DNA of 64,000 nucleotides from JAAYCI01 sp964472465 (GCA_964472465.1 CAYYLW010000002.1:1-64000), one strand, 5' to 3'. Shown: positions 7,996 to 16,641, counted from the stretch's first letter. Program-made: numbers and translations. The notes: a model not told the origin generated them from the letters alone.

Positions 7996-9663
7996 TTACC
8001 AGCCGTGGAACCGCGCGGGTGGGTGGTATAGATTGCCCGACCAGGAAACAAGTTCCCGCACATTCTTGGCGGCCAACATGGAACGGTTGGCCTGGCGAAT
8101 ATCAATGCCCAAATCCTCGGGTGTTTTAACAATGCCGCAGCTGCGCAGCGCCCGCGTGGCGGCGGGGTCAGCCGCAAGGCCAAGGGGAGTGAAACCCGCC
8201 ACGGCCCGAATGGCCGTCTCACGCTCGGCCAGGCTGGTGCAGCGGTGAAGGTATGCGATGCCCTCTTCGGTAACGATGTGGGTGAGATCGTCTCCATAAA
8301 TCATCACAGGGGGGATATCCATGCCGCACTCTCTTGCCAACCTAACGGCGTCAAGTTCTTCCACAAATCCAGGTGCCCACTTTTCACGGAAGGTCTCTTG
8401 TAGTTGCACCACCAACCGTCGGCCTCTTGGTAAGCCACCGGTGGCATTGGCCTGGGTACCGTCTTCGCGGCCACACTGCATGTACGCGCCGGATGTATGC
8501 CGCCGCCCACGTGGGTCGCAGCCCATGTTGGGGGCGCCGCCAAAGCCTGCCACCCTGCCTTCTGTGGCGGTACTGCTGTTGCCAAAGCGGTCAATTTGCA
8601 GGGTGCCGCCAATGAACATGTCCACAGCATAGTGGCCCGCCACTTGGCACATGGCCCGGTTGGAGCGTAGGCTGCCATCCGGCCCGGTGAAAAAGATGTC
8701 CGGGCGGTTTCGTACATATTCCTCCATGCCCAGTTCTCCCCCAAAGCAGTGGATGGATTGTACCCAGCCGCTTTCTATGGCGGGAATAAGGGTGGGGTGG
8801 GGGTTTAGGGCAAAGTGGGTGCAAATTTTTCCACGCAGGCCTAGTTCCTCGCCGTAGGTAGGCAGCAGTAGTTCTATGGCAGCGGTGTCAAAACCGATGC
8901 CATGGTTGACGCTCCGCACGCCATATTCCGCATAAATTCCTTTTAGGGCCATCATGGCACGCAGCACCTGAGCATCAGTAATCAGGGCCGGGTCGCGTGT
9001 GAAAAGTGGTTCCAGGTAGAAGGGACGAGGGGCGGGAACGATGAAATCCACCCACCCACCAGGGATATCGATGCGGGGTAGCTGGTCCACCACCTCATTC
9101 ACCTGTGCCACCACAATGCCCTGTTTAAAATGGGTGGCTTCAATGATGGTGGGGGTATCCTCTGTATTGAACCCGGTATAAAGATTACCGTTTGTATCTG
9201 CCATGAAGGCGGCTGTGAGGGAGACGCGGGGGCATAAATCGACAAAATACCGGGCGAACAGTTCCAGGTAGGTGTGTATGTTCCCTATTTCCAGCTTTCC
9301 CTGACGGATGAATTCGGCCATCCGGCCCGCTTGCGGGCCGGAAAAGGAGAAATCCAATTTTTTTGCAATGCCTTTTTCAAAAATGTCCAGGTGGCTGTCT
9401 AGCGTGATGGCCGACTGCACCATGTGCAAGTCATGGATTTTAGAAGAGTCCATTTTACAGAGGCACTCCGAGAGAAAATCGGCCTGTTTCTGGTTGTCAC
9501 CCTCCACATTCACCATATCAAAAGGCCGTAATATGGCTTCCAGCAAGGCGGTGGTTTGGGTGGCGTCCACAAATTTTGTACCCCCCGTCAGATGCTGGGC
9601 GGCTGCCAAACGGGACGCCTTGTCATCTTGCAGGCAGTGCCAGTTGCGTTGTGGTTTTGTCAT
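7996..9663 (-). CDS. mdcA: Malonate decarboxylase alpha subunit (acetyl-ACP:malonate ACP transferase)
   Basis: First gene of the operon. MdcA swaps the acetyl group on MdcC for malonate, releasing acetate, so that each cycle turns malonate into acetate and CO2. The 555-residue protein is the normal size and carries NVEGDNQKQADFLSE near residue 53, SVNHGIGFDTAAIELLLPTY near 260, CFGGELGMEEYV and the conserved FGNSSTATEGRVAGFGGAPN near 385. GGAGGACAGC lies immediately before the ATG at 9663. Divergent from the LysR gene, with a shared control region of about 130 bp. Confidence 0.95.
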   Translation of the reverse strand: MTKPQRNWHCLQDDKASRLAAAQHLTGGTKFVDATQTTALLEAILRPFDMVNVEGDNQKQADFLSECLCKMDSSKIHDLHMVQSAITLDSHLDIFEKGIAKKLDFSFSGPQAGRMAEFIRQGKLEIGNIHTYLELFARYFVDLCPRVSLTAAFMADTNGNLYTGFNTEDTPTIIEATHFKQGIVVAQVNEVVDQLPRIDIPGGWVDFIVPAPRPFYLEPLFTRDPALITDAQVLRAMMALKGIYAEYGVRSVNHGIGFDTAAIELLLPTYGEELGLRGKICTHFALNPHPTLIPAIESGWVQSIHCFGGELGMEEYVRNRPDIFFTGPDGSLRSNRAMCQVAGHYAVDMFIGGTLQIDRFGNSSTATEGRVAGFGGAPNMGCDPRGRRHTSGAYMQCGREDGTQANATGGLPRGRRLVVQLQETFREKWAPGFVEELDAVRLARECGMDIPPVMIYGDDLTHIVTEEGIAYLHRCTSLAERETAIRAVAGFTPLGLAADPAATRALRSCGIVKTPEDLGIDIRQANRSMLAAKNVRELVSWSGNLYHPPARFHGW

Positions 9664-9710
9664 GCTGTCCTCCCAAAAGCCCTCAGGCTTGCGCGCTTAT
9701 GTGTTATCTG

Positions 9711-9781
9711 GTATAACTATACACAAGAATCTTTATATCGTAAAATACATATTTTTTATATTTAAATAACTAAAATGTTAT
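9711..9781. promoter_or_regulatory. Divergent mdc/LysR control region with two dyads
   Basis: Between mdcA and the LysR gene lie two inverted repeats: GTATAACTATAC (9711-9722) and ATAAC-N6-GTTAT (9766-9781). The second has the T-N11-A form typical of LysR-type boxes and ends 14 bp before the LysR start, suiting autoregulation; the first lies about 50 bp before mdcA. The spacer between them is almost pure A/T. Which dyad is the activation site is inference. Confidence 0.5.
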
Positions 9782-9795
9782 AAGAGGTGTCTGCC

Positions 9796-10683
9796 ATGGA
9801 TTTGGTTCAGCTAGAGTATTTTCAGGTTTTGGCTCAGCGGGAGCATATGACGCAGGCCGCAGCTCAACTGCACATCGCCCAGCCGGCACTTAGCCGCAGC
9901 CTGCGGAATTTGGAGACGGAGCTGGAGCTGCAACTGTTTGACAGACGTGGAAAATCCCTGCGACTGAATGAAAATGGCCGGGTGTTGCTGCGGCACACCC
10001 GGCTGGCTTTGCAAGAACTGGAAGACGCGAAGGCGGAACTGTTGGAGCGCCGCGCAGAGGAAAGCAGGCAGGTGAGCATTGGAATGTTTGCTGCCACAAA
10101 GCTGCTACCAGATATCATACAGGGTTTCCAGGCCCGGTATCCGGAAATCAACTTGCGTATCAGCCAGCAGCAGGAGGCGGGGGGGAACAGCCCGGAAGAA
10201 TGCGATGTTTTGGTATATTCCTCGCAAAACCCGGCTGAAAAACCCGGCGAGGTGAGTTTGCTAAAAGAAGAAATCTGCTTGGCAATGCCCGCTGGGCATC
10301 CATTGGCGCAAAACCAAACTCTTGCATTGCATCAGGCGGCAGGGCAACCCTTCATCTGCCTCTATAAAGGCAAGGGCCTACGGGTGCTCACCGATGAATT
10401 CTGCCGTCAGGCGGGTTTTGTGCCCCATGTAGTGCTGGAAAGTGACAGCCCAGCCACCGTGCGGGATTTGATTGCACTGGGAGTGGGCTTTGCCTTTGTG
10501 CCCAAAATAACCTGGAGTGGTATGGAAGAAAACCCCGATGTAGTGTTGGCAAATTTACAAAGCCCTGCCTGCCTAAGGTATATTAACATGGCGTGGAACC
10601 AGCGGCGGATGTCCACCCGGGCCCTACTTGCCTTACGCAGCTATCTACAGGAATTTTTTGCCAGGTTGGGGTCTCTGGTGTAG
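9796..10683 (+). CDS. LysR-family regulator, probably of the malonate decarboxylase operon
   Basis: A 295-residue LysR-type activator: N-terminal winged helix (LEYFQVLAQREHMTQAAAQL then QPALSRSLRNLETELELQLF) and a C-terminal effector domain from about residue 90. AGAGGTG sits six bases before ATG 9796; an upstream in-frame GTG overlaps that site and is rejected. Its divergent position against mdcA matches MdcR of other bacteria, which responds to malonate. The effector here is not shown by sequence. A weak hairpin (TGCCTTT 10684-10690 with AAAGGCA 10715-10721) follows the stop. Confidence 0.88.
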   Translation: MDLVQLEYFQVLAQREHMTQAAAQLHIAQPALSRSLRNLETELELQLFDRRGKSLRLNENGRVLLRHTRLALQELEDAKAELLERRAEESRQVSIGMFAATKLLPDIIQGFQARYPEINLRISQQQEAGGNSPEECDVLVYSSQNPAEKPGEVSLLKEEICLAMPAGHPLAQNQTLALHQAAGQPFICLYKGKGLRVLTDEFCRQAGFVPHVVLESDSPATVRDLIALGVGFAFVPKITWSGMEENPDVVLANLQSPACLRYINMAWNQRRMSTRALLALRSYLQEFFARLGSLV

Positions 10684-10780
10684 TGCCTTTCTCATGTTTT
10701 ACCATTATCGGCATAAAGGCAAAGCACTGCTTCGAAAGCTGACAACGCACATAATTCATTGGCACAATGGCAAAAAGAAC

Positions 10781-11022
10781 ATAGTTGGTGAAAATTTGAA
10801 GAGAATATGGAAACAGATGAATCTAACGCAGAAAGAATTGACCACACGCGTACAGCTAAAAGGTGTGGATAGGGAACGTTTAACCATGGGCAGGATAAAA
10901 ATGGAACAAGATTTGTAACAGATTATGAATTGCAGGCAATCAAGGAAGCTTTGGGTGTGAGTTTGCCGATTTTTTTAAAGATATTCGTTTGTAAAAGATG
11001 CTTTGAGGAATTATATCCATAA
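10781..11022 (+). pseudogene. Frameshifted XRE-family HTH regulator
   Basis: From 10781 the frame reads IVGENLKRIWKQMNLTQKEL and continues through VQLKGVDRERLTMGRIK, a typical XRE helix-turn-helix start, then runs into a stop at 10916. One base further over, the frame reads RFVTDYELQAIKEALGVSLP and ends at 11022. Adding one A to the A-run near 10900 restores the family consensus (G-R-I-K-N-G-T-R-F-V-T-D-Y-E-L). No start codon with a ribosome binding site is visible either. It is therefore a decayed gene, or carries a homopolymer sequencing error plus an unusual start. Confidence 0.75.
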
Positions 11023-11117
11023 GAATCACAAGCCGAAATACAAAAAATATGTAAAAGTGTATTTTATTGCGGATTTCGAACATATTGCTTGTTCAAAAGG
11101 CAATACAAATATTCGGA

Positions 11118-11154
11118 AACCCCCGCCGGTGTATGCGAAACACCGGCGGGGGTT
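11118..11154. terminator. Isolated perfect 15-bp GC-rich hairpin
   Basis: AACCCCCGCCGGTGT (11118-11132) pairs perfectly with 11140-11154 around a 7-nt loop (ATGCGAA). It lies 95 bp past the broken XRE gene and 260 bp beyond the end of the convergent glycerate kinase gene. A T-rich tail is weak on both sides. It could serve as a bidirectional terminator. From 11155 to 11413 I see no gene. Confidence 0.65.
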
Positions 11155-11413
11155 TATGATTGCAGGAGAAAGCATGGGAGAAAGTTGAAAAAAGAGAAGA
11201 GCCAGACTTCGTGCCGGAATTCACACGGCTACCGGTATTTTATTTCTTTTCCGAAGAATTGCTGGACGCAAGCCTTTTTTCAGCTTTCTCATTAACCCAC
11301 ATACAATATGGGAGAGCCATATTCTTGCTGGTATCACGCACTGCCCACTGTATTTCTTAGCAAGGCGGATGCCCGGTTGGCTCGCCTGTGTACCAATCGG
11401 GTGATTCGGCATG

Positions 11414-12553
11414 TCAGGAGGCACTGAATGCTGTAAAAAAGCGGAGGAGGTTTTCGGTTGTGAGGGCTAGATCCTGGCGGCAACGGGTGCGTGCCTCAGA
11501 AAAGGGAAGCGCCACACGGTTTATGCTGAACACACCTGAAAGCCCCTGTGCATAAGCGGGCTCAATATGATCGCCGATATCACCCACCAGGGCAACCACA
11601 GGCACATGGAACATTTGGGCACGGCGCGCCACGCCCATCACCACCTTGCCGCGCAGGCTTTGCCCATCCATTTTCCCCTCCCCGGTGAGTACCAAGCTGG
11701 TTCCGGGCAATAGATCTTCAAAATGTACCAAATCCAGTACCGTTTCAATGCCCATTTGTAGATGTGCACCCAGAAACGCGGCCATACCCCCGCCCATTCC
11801 CCCGGCGGCGCCTGCGCCAGGCATCCTGGCGATATCTTTCCCCATCTGGCTGTGAACAAGCTGAGCCACAGCGCGAAGTTGGTCATCTAGCATGTGTACC
11901 ATGGAGGGGCCGGCACCTTTTTGTGGCGCAAAAACATGGGCTGCTCCTAGTGGGCCATACAAAGGGTTATCTATATCGCACATCACGGTGATTTCCGCCT
12001 GTGCCAAAGCGGTATTCAGCCCTGTGGGGTCGATGCGATGTATTTCAGAGAGTGTTTCACCAACAGGGACAAATTTCTGGTTCTGTGCGTTAGTAAAAAC
12101 GATGCCCATGGCGGCGGCGGCGCCTGCGCCAAAATCGTTGGTAGCGCTTCCCCCCAAGCACAGAATGATTTTACGGCAACCGGATTCAGCAGCGTGTAAC
12201 ATCATCTGGCCTACACCGTAACTGGTGGTTTTGGCAGGGTTTGTCCTCCCATCAACCAGAGGGAGCCCGGCACAGGCAGCCATTTCCACCACGGCGGTTT
12301 TGCCATCTGCCAACAGTCCATAGTCAGCTTTCATCCTTTCTGTATAGGGCCCTTGCACCCAAACGGTTTGTCTCCGCCCGCCCAGTGCGGCTAAAAATGC
12401 CTCAACACTGCCTTCGCCCCCGTCGGCCACCGGAAGGCAGATCACCTCGGCCGGTGGCAAAACATGGTGAATGGCCTCCTCCATAATGCGGCAAACCTCT
12501 ACGGAGCACATGGTGCCCTTGAAGGAATCTGGAACCAAAAGGAATTTATGCAT
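11414..12553 (-). CDS. Glycerate 2-kinase (GlxK/GarK type)
   Basis: Phosphorylates D-glycerate with ATP, feeding lower glycolysis as 2-phosphoglycerate. The 379-residue protein has the family pattern: LLVPDSFKGTM at the start, LPVADGGEGSVEAFL near residue 42, LGGSATNDFGAGAAAAMGI near 130, DIDNPLYGPLGAA, GAGAAGGMGGGMAAF and LTGEGKMDGQSLRGK. GGAGACGAC lies before the ATG. It follows the UroD-family gene by 30 bp and so is under the same promoter with a LacI-type operator, divergent from the sugar operon. The GH13_18 phosphorylase there would release glycerate if it cleaves glucosylglycerate, making this kinase its natural partner. Confidence 0.92.
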   Translation of the reverse strand: MHKFLLVPDSFKGTMCSVEVCRIMEEAIHHVLPPAEVICLPVADGGEGSVEAFLAALGGRRQTVWVQGPYTERMKADYGLLADGKTAVVEMAACAGLPLVDGRTNPAKTTSYGVGQMMLHAAESGCRKIILCLGGSATNDFGAGAAAAMGIVFTNAQNQKFVPVGETLSEIHRIDPTGLNTALAQAEITVMCDIDNPLYGPLGAAHVFAPQKGAGPSMVHMLDDQLRAVAQLVHSQMGKDIARMPGAGAAGGMGGGMAAFLGAHLQMGIETVLDLVHFEDLLPGTSLVLTGEGKMDGQSLRGKVVMGVARRAQMFHVPVVALVGDIGDHIEPAYAQGLSGVFSINRVALPFSEARTRCRQDLALTTENLLRFFTAFSAS

Positions 12554-12583
12554 GTCGTCTCCTGCGTTGCATTGCAGCTAGAA

Positions 12584-13708
12584 TTACTGGCCACAAAAGG
12601 TGCTACGAAAACGCTCGCAATAGTATTGTACATTCTCCCAAATGGCATCCGGGGGGATTCGATGATCTGGGCAGGGGAGATATCCACCCAGTTCGACCAA
12701 AGGTTTTAGCCGTTCTATTTCGGTATCGATGGCGGCGCGGTCTTTTCCAAAAATACTTTTGTCCACACCGCCCACTCCCCGCAACGCTTTTCCATATTCC
12801 TGCCGCCAAGGAAGAATGCTGGCGTTCCAGTTGCCTTGCTCTATGGGGAACATGGTGTTGACGCCATGTTTTAGCCAAATGGGTACCAAAGTGTCTGTTT
12901 TTCCGTCGCAGTCCAGCGAGACCGTATCGATTCCATGCTCCCCCAAAAGTCTGCCGATTGTCTCATAGTGGGGTCCAGCTACCATATCAAGCACTTCTGG
13001 TAATACCAAGGTGCCATCATTGCCACAGATGTCCTCCCAGAAAAGAGCATAATCAAAGTGGCCCAGGGCTAGAAAGTTTTGGGTTTGCCGGTACATCTGT
13101 TCACCCAATGTATTTACCATATCGGTAAATAGAGCGGGGTCATCATACCAAAGAAAGCAGAAATTCTCTAGCCCCAGCCAGTTGCGCAAGCGCCCCACCA
13201 ACGACCCACAAAACAAGCCCGCGGGGACACCCAGGGTTTCACAGCGGTTCAAATAACGTGTCAAGAAGGCCTGGTCAATCACCTCAGCACCATATTGAAG
13301 GCGTGGCAAATAGTGTGTTTCCCAGCTTTTCCTATCAACCAAAGTGTGCCCAGCGTCTTTGGGGATAGAGGCAATTTCGGGATGTGTCAGTACCAGGTTT
13401 CCCTCGATATCTCGCTGCAGTTGCTTCCCATCCCCTAGCACTTCAAGAATTTGGGAATCAAAAAGGGGTTCCAACAAATACTGCCCCATTCCGGCCAAAG
13501 AATTCCAGTTAAAATCAAACCCCAAGGCGGTTGTAATATCATCGTACTCAAAATCATACATCGGGCGGTCCAGCACTTGCTGAGGCTTTATATGCCCCTC
13601 ATCGCGCCAGCGCCGCAGGGTCTGTGTCCAAAAACCAAACCCCACCACGGGGAGGGATTCATATGGTTCGTACCGCATTACAGCATGGAAATTTTCTCTC
13701 ACTGTCAC
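12584..13708 (-). CDS. Uroporphyrinogen decarboxylase (UroD) fold protein of unknown role
   Basis: A 374-residue protein of the UroD/MtaA-CmuA superfamily, recognised from FWEDICGNDGTLVLPEVLD near residue 235 and the SLDCDGKTDTLVPIWLKHGV and MFPIEQGNWNA segments. It is unlikely to make haem: no haem genes are near, and it shares a promoter with glycerate kinase. Such UroD-like proteins recur in clostridial sugar clusters without a proven reaction. I chose GTG 13708, which has AAGGGGG eight bases upstream; an in-frame TTG at 13738 lacks a ribosome site. Corrinoid-dependent methyl transfer is an alternative, but no corrinoid protein is present. Confidence 0.75.
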   Translation of the reverse strand: MTVRENFHAVMRYEPYESLPVVGFGFWTQTLRRWRDEGHIKPQQVLDRPMYDFEYDDITTALGFDFNWNSLAGMGQYLLEPLFDSQILEVLGDGKQLQRDIEGNLVLTHPEIASIPKDAGHTLVDRKSWETHYLPRLQYGAEVIDQAFLTRYLNRCETLGVPAGLFCGSLVGRLRNWLGLENFCFLWYDDPALFTDMVNTLGEQMYRQTQNFLALGHFDYALFWEDICGNDGTLVLPEVLDMVAGPHYETIGRLLGEHGIDTVSLDCDGKTDTLVPIWLKHGVNTMFPIEQGNWNASILPWRQEYGKALRGVGGVDKSIFGKDRAAIDTEIERLKPLVELGGYLPCPDHRIPPDAIWENVQYYCERFRSTFCGQ

Positions 13709-13750
13709 AAAGCGTACCCCCTTATCGATTTGGGCCAATTATAAGGAACA

Positions 13751-13894
13751 AAAACGTTTTCGTCAACCCAAGACGGATTCTTTCCAGAGTGTTTGTAGGG
13801 GTGAACAAATTTTTATGTGTAATCTGTACATATTGGGAAAAACTGGCACTTGATTGTTTATCCGGGGTCATATACTATAAGAATAAAACGTTTT
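13751..13894. promoter_or_regulatory. Two LacI-type operators between the UroD gene and lacI
   Basis: The perfect 10-bp palindrome AAAACGTTTT occurs at 13751-13760, about 43 bp before the UroD-family start on the minus strand, and at 13885-13894, 29 bp before the lacI start. This is the core of many LacI/GalR operators. Their placement suggests control of both the glycerate kinase operon and the regulator itself. Confidence 0.75.
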
Positions 13895-13922
13895 AGGCCG
13901 GTATGGCCGGAAAGGGGAGAGC

Positions 13923-14924
13923 ATGGCCTCCATACGGGAAGTGGCAAAAAGGGCCGGGGTAAGCATCACCACTGTGTCCAAAGCCCTGAATAACTATGTG
14001 GATGTAAACCCGGATACCCGCCAGCGTGTGTTGGATATCTGCCGTCAAATGGATTATAAGCCAAACCCTTCCGCCAGAAATTTGGCCTCAAAACGTTCAA
14101 AAAATATTTCTCTCCTCATCTCTGACATCAAAGAGACCGACTCCAACGGCAATATCATTTTTCGCCTGCTTGTGGGTGCACAAAACGCGTGCAGCAAACG
14201 CGGGTATGAGTTATCTATTATTTTTACCGACGTTGAAAAGCAGCGTCGCAAACCTTTTCGGGAACTGTGCCAAGAGCGTAACCTGTGTGGTGCCATTTTG
14301 TATGGCCTGAAAATAACGGACCAGTACTATCAAGAGCTTGCCCATCAGGAAACCCCCTGCGTGGCCATTGATGTGGAGAGTGACATTGAGGGTGTTGTGG
14401 CGGTTTCCACCGATAACCGCGCGGCGGTAACGGAGATTGTAAACTTGCTACACAGCCGTGGACACCGGCGCATAGCCATGGTAAACGGGGCAAGGGATGC
14501 GCGTATTAGCTATGTGCGTGAGGAGGGGTTCCGGCAGGCGATGGAGCAGTTGGGCCTGCCCGTAGAAGAGGGGATGGTGCGATACGCGAATTTTTTTGAA
14601 AAGGACGCCTTCAACGAGACCCATGTGTTGATACATGAGCACCCTAAAACCGAGGCGATTTTTGCCGCATCGGATTTGATGGCCATGGGCGTGATGCGTG
14701 CGGCACGGAAATTGGGGCGCTCCATTCCGGCGGATTTGGCCGTGGCGGGCTTTGATGGAATTCAGGTGGGGGAGTTCATTGCGCCCCCGCTTACCACGGT
14801 ATACCAAAATTTCAAAACCATGGGCAAAACGGCCGCCAATGCCGTGATGGATATGGCGGAAGGCAAAACAAGTTCTAGCCTTATCTATGTGCCGCACGAG
14901 CTATTGGTTCGAAAAAGCGTGTGA
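13923..14924 (+). CDS. LacI-family regulator of the glucoside cluster
   Basis: A 333-residue LacI/GalR repressor. The helix-turn-helix is at residues 3-24 (SIREVAKRAGVSITTVSKAL), followed by the hinge around residue 50 (NPSARNLASKRSKNI) and a periplasmic-binding-protein-like core with VNGARDARISYVREEGFRQA and AASDLMAMGVMRAARKLG. AAGGGGAG precedes the ATG. It sits at the head of the sugar operon, in the position taken by ycjW in the comparable E. coli cluster. The AAAACGTTTT-like sites on both sides are its likely targets; the inducing sugar is unknown. Confidence 0.92.
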   Translation: MASIREVAKRAGVSITTVSKALNNYVDVNPDTRQRVLDICRQMDYKPNPSARNLASKRSKNISLLISDIKETDSNGNIIFRLLVGAQNACSKRGYELSIIFTDVEKQRRKPFRELCQERNLCGAILYGLKITDQYYQELAHQETPCVAIDVESDIEGVVAVSTDNRAAVTEIVNLLHSRGHRRIAMVNGARDARISYVREEGFRQAMEQLGLPVEEGMVRYANFFEKDAFNETHVLIHEHPKTEAIFAASDLMAMGVMRAARKLGRSIPADLAVAGFDGIQVGEFIAPPLTTVYQNFKTMGKTAANAVMDMAEGKTSSSLIYVPHELLVRKSV

Positions 14925-15004
14925 AAAACTGCCAAAAGCGGGCGTAAAGGTTTGTGATAAATGGCAGTTTACAAAGGGGAAGAGCCTGGGCTATAATACA
15001 GTTA

Positions 15005-15081
15005 CGAAAACATTTTCGAAAAAAGAAATATCGGTTTCATGGATAACGGTATATTTTTTTGCAATATAACGAAAACGTTTT
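15005..15081 (+). promoter_or_regulatory. Two LacI-type operators before the sugar transport operon
   Basis: CGAAAACATTTTCG at 15005-15018 (one base off a perfect palindrome in its centre) and AAAACGTTTT at 15072-15081, within CGAAAACGTTTTTG, lie about 55 bp apart, upstream of the binding-protein gene at 15166. They match the sites at 13751 and 13885. The spacing of roughly six helical turns would allow a repression loop. Confidence 0.72.
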
Positions 15082-15165
15082 TGTAATTGTAATTTGTGCT
15101 TGTGTCCGTTTGCTACACGCACGCGAAGAAAGAAGAAATGGCTAAAAACAATTGGGAGGTAGAAA

Positions 15166-16530
15166 ATGAAAAAAGTACTGGCACTGATGATGAGTTTGGC
15201 AATAGGTGTTAGCTTGCTTGCGGCTTGTGGCACAAGCGCCTCTGGCAGCGGTGCGGCTGCCGCCCCGGCAGAAAGTGGGGGAGCTAGTGCGCCCGCGGCT
15301 TCTGCAAATGGTGCCACAGTGGAAATTCAAATTCTGCATGGCCAACCGGAAGAGGAACGCGTGACGGCGATTCAGAGTATTATTGATGGCTTTATGGCGG
15401 AAAACCCTGGTATTACGGTAACGCAGTTGCCCACGCCGGAAGAGGGCTTTTGGACCAAAATTACCACCCAGATTAGCTCGGGCCAACTGCCGGCGCTTGT
15501 GGAGGGTGGCGTGGACCAGTTGCGTATGATGAATGCCGAAGAAGCGATCGATACGGCGGCTGTAACCGAGGCCATCGAACTGGCCGGCAAAGACCGTTTT
15601 TTCACCGGTGCGCTGGAAATGGCGAAAGCGCCGGGCGTGGATGAATACCTAGGAATGCCGGTGTCTGGCTGGGTGAGCGGAATTTGGTACCGGAAATCCC
15701 TGTTCGAGGAAAATAATTTGGAACCGCCTACAACTTGGGAAAATATCGTAAAGGCGGCAGAAACATTGAACGACCCTGCCAATAAGTTCTACGGCATTAT
15801 GTTCCCCACAGAAGAATCGGATTTTACAGAGCAGATGTTCAATAACTTTGCCCACTCAAACAACGTTCAAATATTCGATGCTGAAGGCAACGCCAACTTC
15901 AATACGCCTGAAGTAAAAGAAGTTTTGGAACTGTACAAAGACATGTACCAATACACCATGCCTGGCTCCAATGGTGTGGAGCAGGTGAAGGATGCGATGG
16001 TGGGCGGCCATACAGCCATGGCCATGTATTCTACCTATATTATGGGCGCTTTGAATGATGCTGGTATGGCGGAAGATATAGGGTTTGCCATCCCGGAAAA
16101 AGAATCTGACGGTGCATTTGGGATGACTTCCACCATGACCATTTCCAGCATGATTGACGAACAGCAGCGCGAAGCGGCCATCAAGTTTTTGGCCTACATG
16201 GCCAGCGCAGATGCCAATATCACCTGGTGCCACATGGCGGCTGGCGGCTCTAACCCCGTGCTGCGTGATGTGGCCAGCGACCCGGCCTACATGGAAAATG
16301 ATGTTCTGAAAGCCTTTGGAGAGACGGCGGAGACTGTGCCCCTGGCCTTTGAGGAACTAAAGATGCTGGGCGTGCAAGACGGCGAGGTAAACCCCGCTAT
16401 GGGTAATATTTCAGCCAAATTCATTATCCCCAGGTGCATCAACCAAATTCTGGTACAAGGGGCGGATATAGACGCCCAGATGGAAATTTGCCAGCAGGAA
16501 ATGCAGGCAGAGGTGGACGCGCTGGGCTAA
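15166..16530 (+). CDS. Sugar ABC transporter substrate-binding lipoprotein (YcjN-like)
   Basis: Family 1 extracellular solute-binding protein. MKKVLALMMSLAIGVSLLAA with the lipobox cysteine at residue 21 marks a lipoprotein; a Ser/Gly/Ala linker follows. The mature part has family features such as ITTQISSGQLPALVEGGVDQ, GMPVSGWVSGIWYRKSLFEE and GHTAMAMYSTYIMGAL. GGGAGG precedes the ATG. At 454 residues it is the normal size. It is the first gene of the long operon and corresponds in position to E. coli ycjN. A terminator-like hairpin just after it likely raises its level over the permeases. Confidence 0.92.
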   Translation: MKKVLALMMSLAIGVSLLAACGTSASGSGAAAAPAESGGASAPAASANGATVEIQILHGQPEEERVTAIQSIIDGFMAENPGITVTQLPTPEEGFWTKITTQISSGQLPALVEGGVDQLRMMNAEEAIDTAAVTEAIELAGKDRFFTGALEMAKAPGVDEYLGMPVSGWVSGIWYRKSLFEENNLEPPTTWENIVKAAETLNDPANKFYGIMFPTEESDFTEQMFNNFAHSNNVQIFDAEGNANFNTPEVKEVLELYKDMYQYTMPGSNGVEQVKDAMVGGHTAMAMYSTYIMGALNDAGMAEDIGFAIPEKESDGAFGMTSTMTISSMIDEQQREAAIKFLAYMASADANITWCHMAAGGSNPVLRDVASDPAYMENDVLKAFGETAETVPLAFEELKMLGVQDGEVNPAMGNISAKFIIPRCINQILVQGADIDAQMEICQQEMQAEVDALG

Positions 16531-16550
16531 TAATCTAACTGCGGACGAAT

Positions 16551-16601
16551 GGGGCTGCTGGCGATCGATTCCCTTGAATCGTTGTACAGCAGCCCCTTTT
16601 T
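16551..16601 (+). terminator. Attenuating hairpin between binding protein and permeases
   Basis: GGGGCTGCTG (16551-16560) pairs with CAGCAGCCCC (16587-16596) and is followed by TTTTT. This is a canonical intrinsic terminator form, but the operon continues 40 bp later with a strong ribosome site, so partial readthrough is expected. Confidence 0.8.
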
Positions 16602-16641
16602 ACAGAAGTTTTTTGGCTAAGCATTACAAAGGAGGTGGGCC

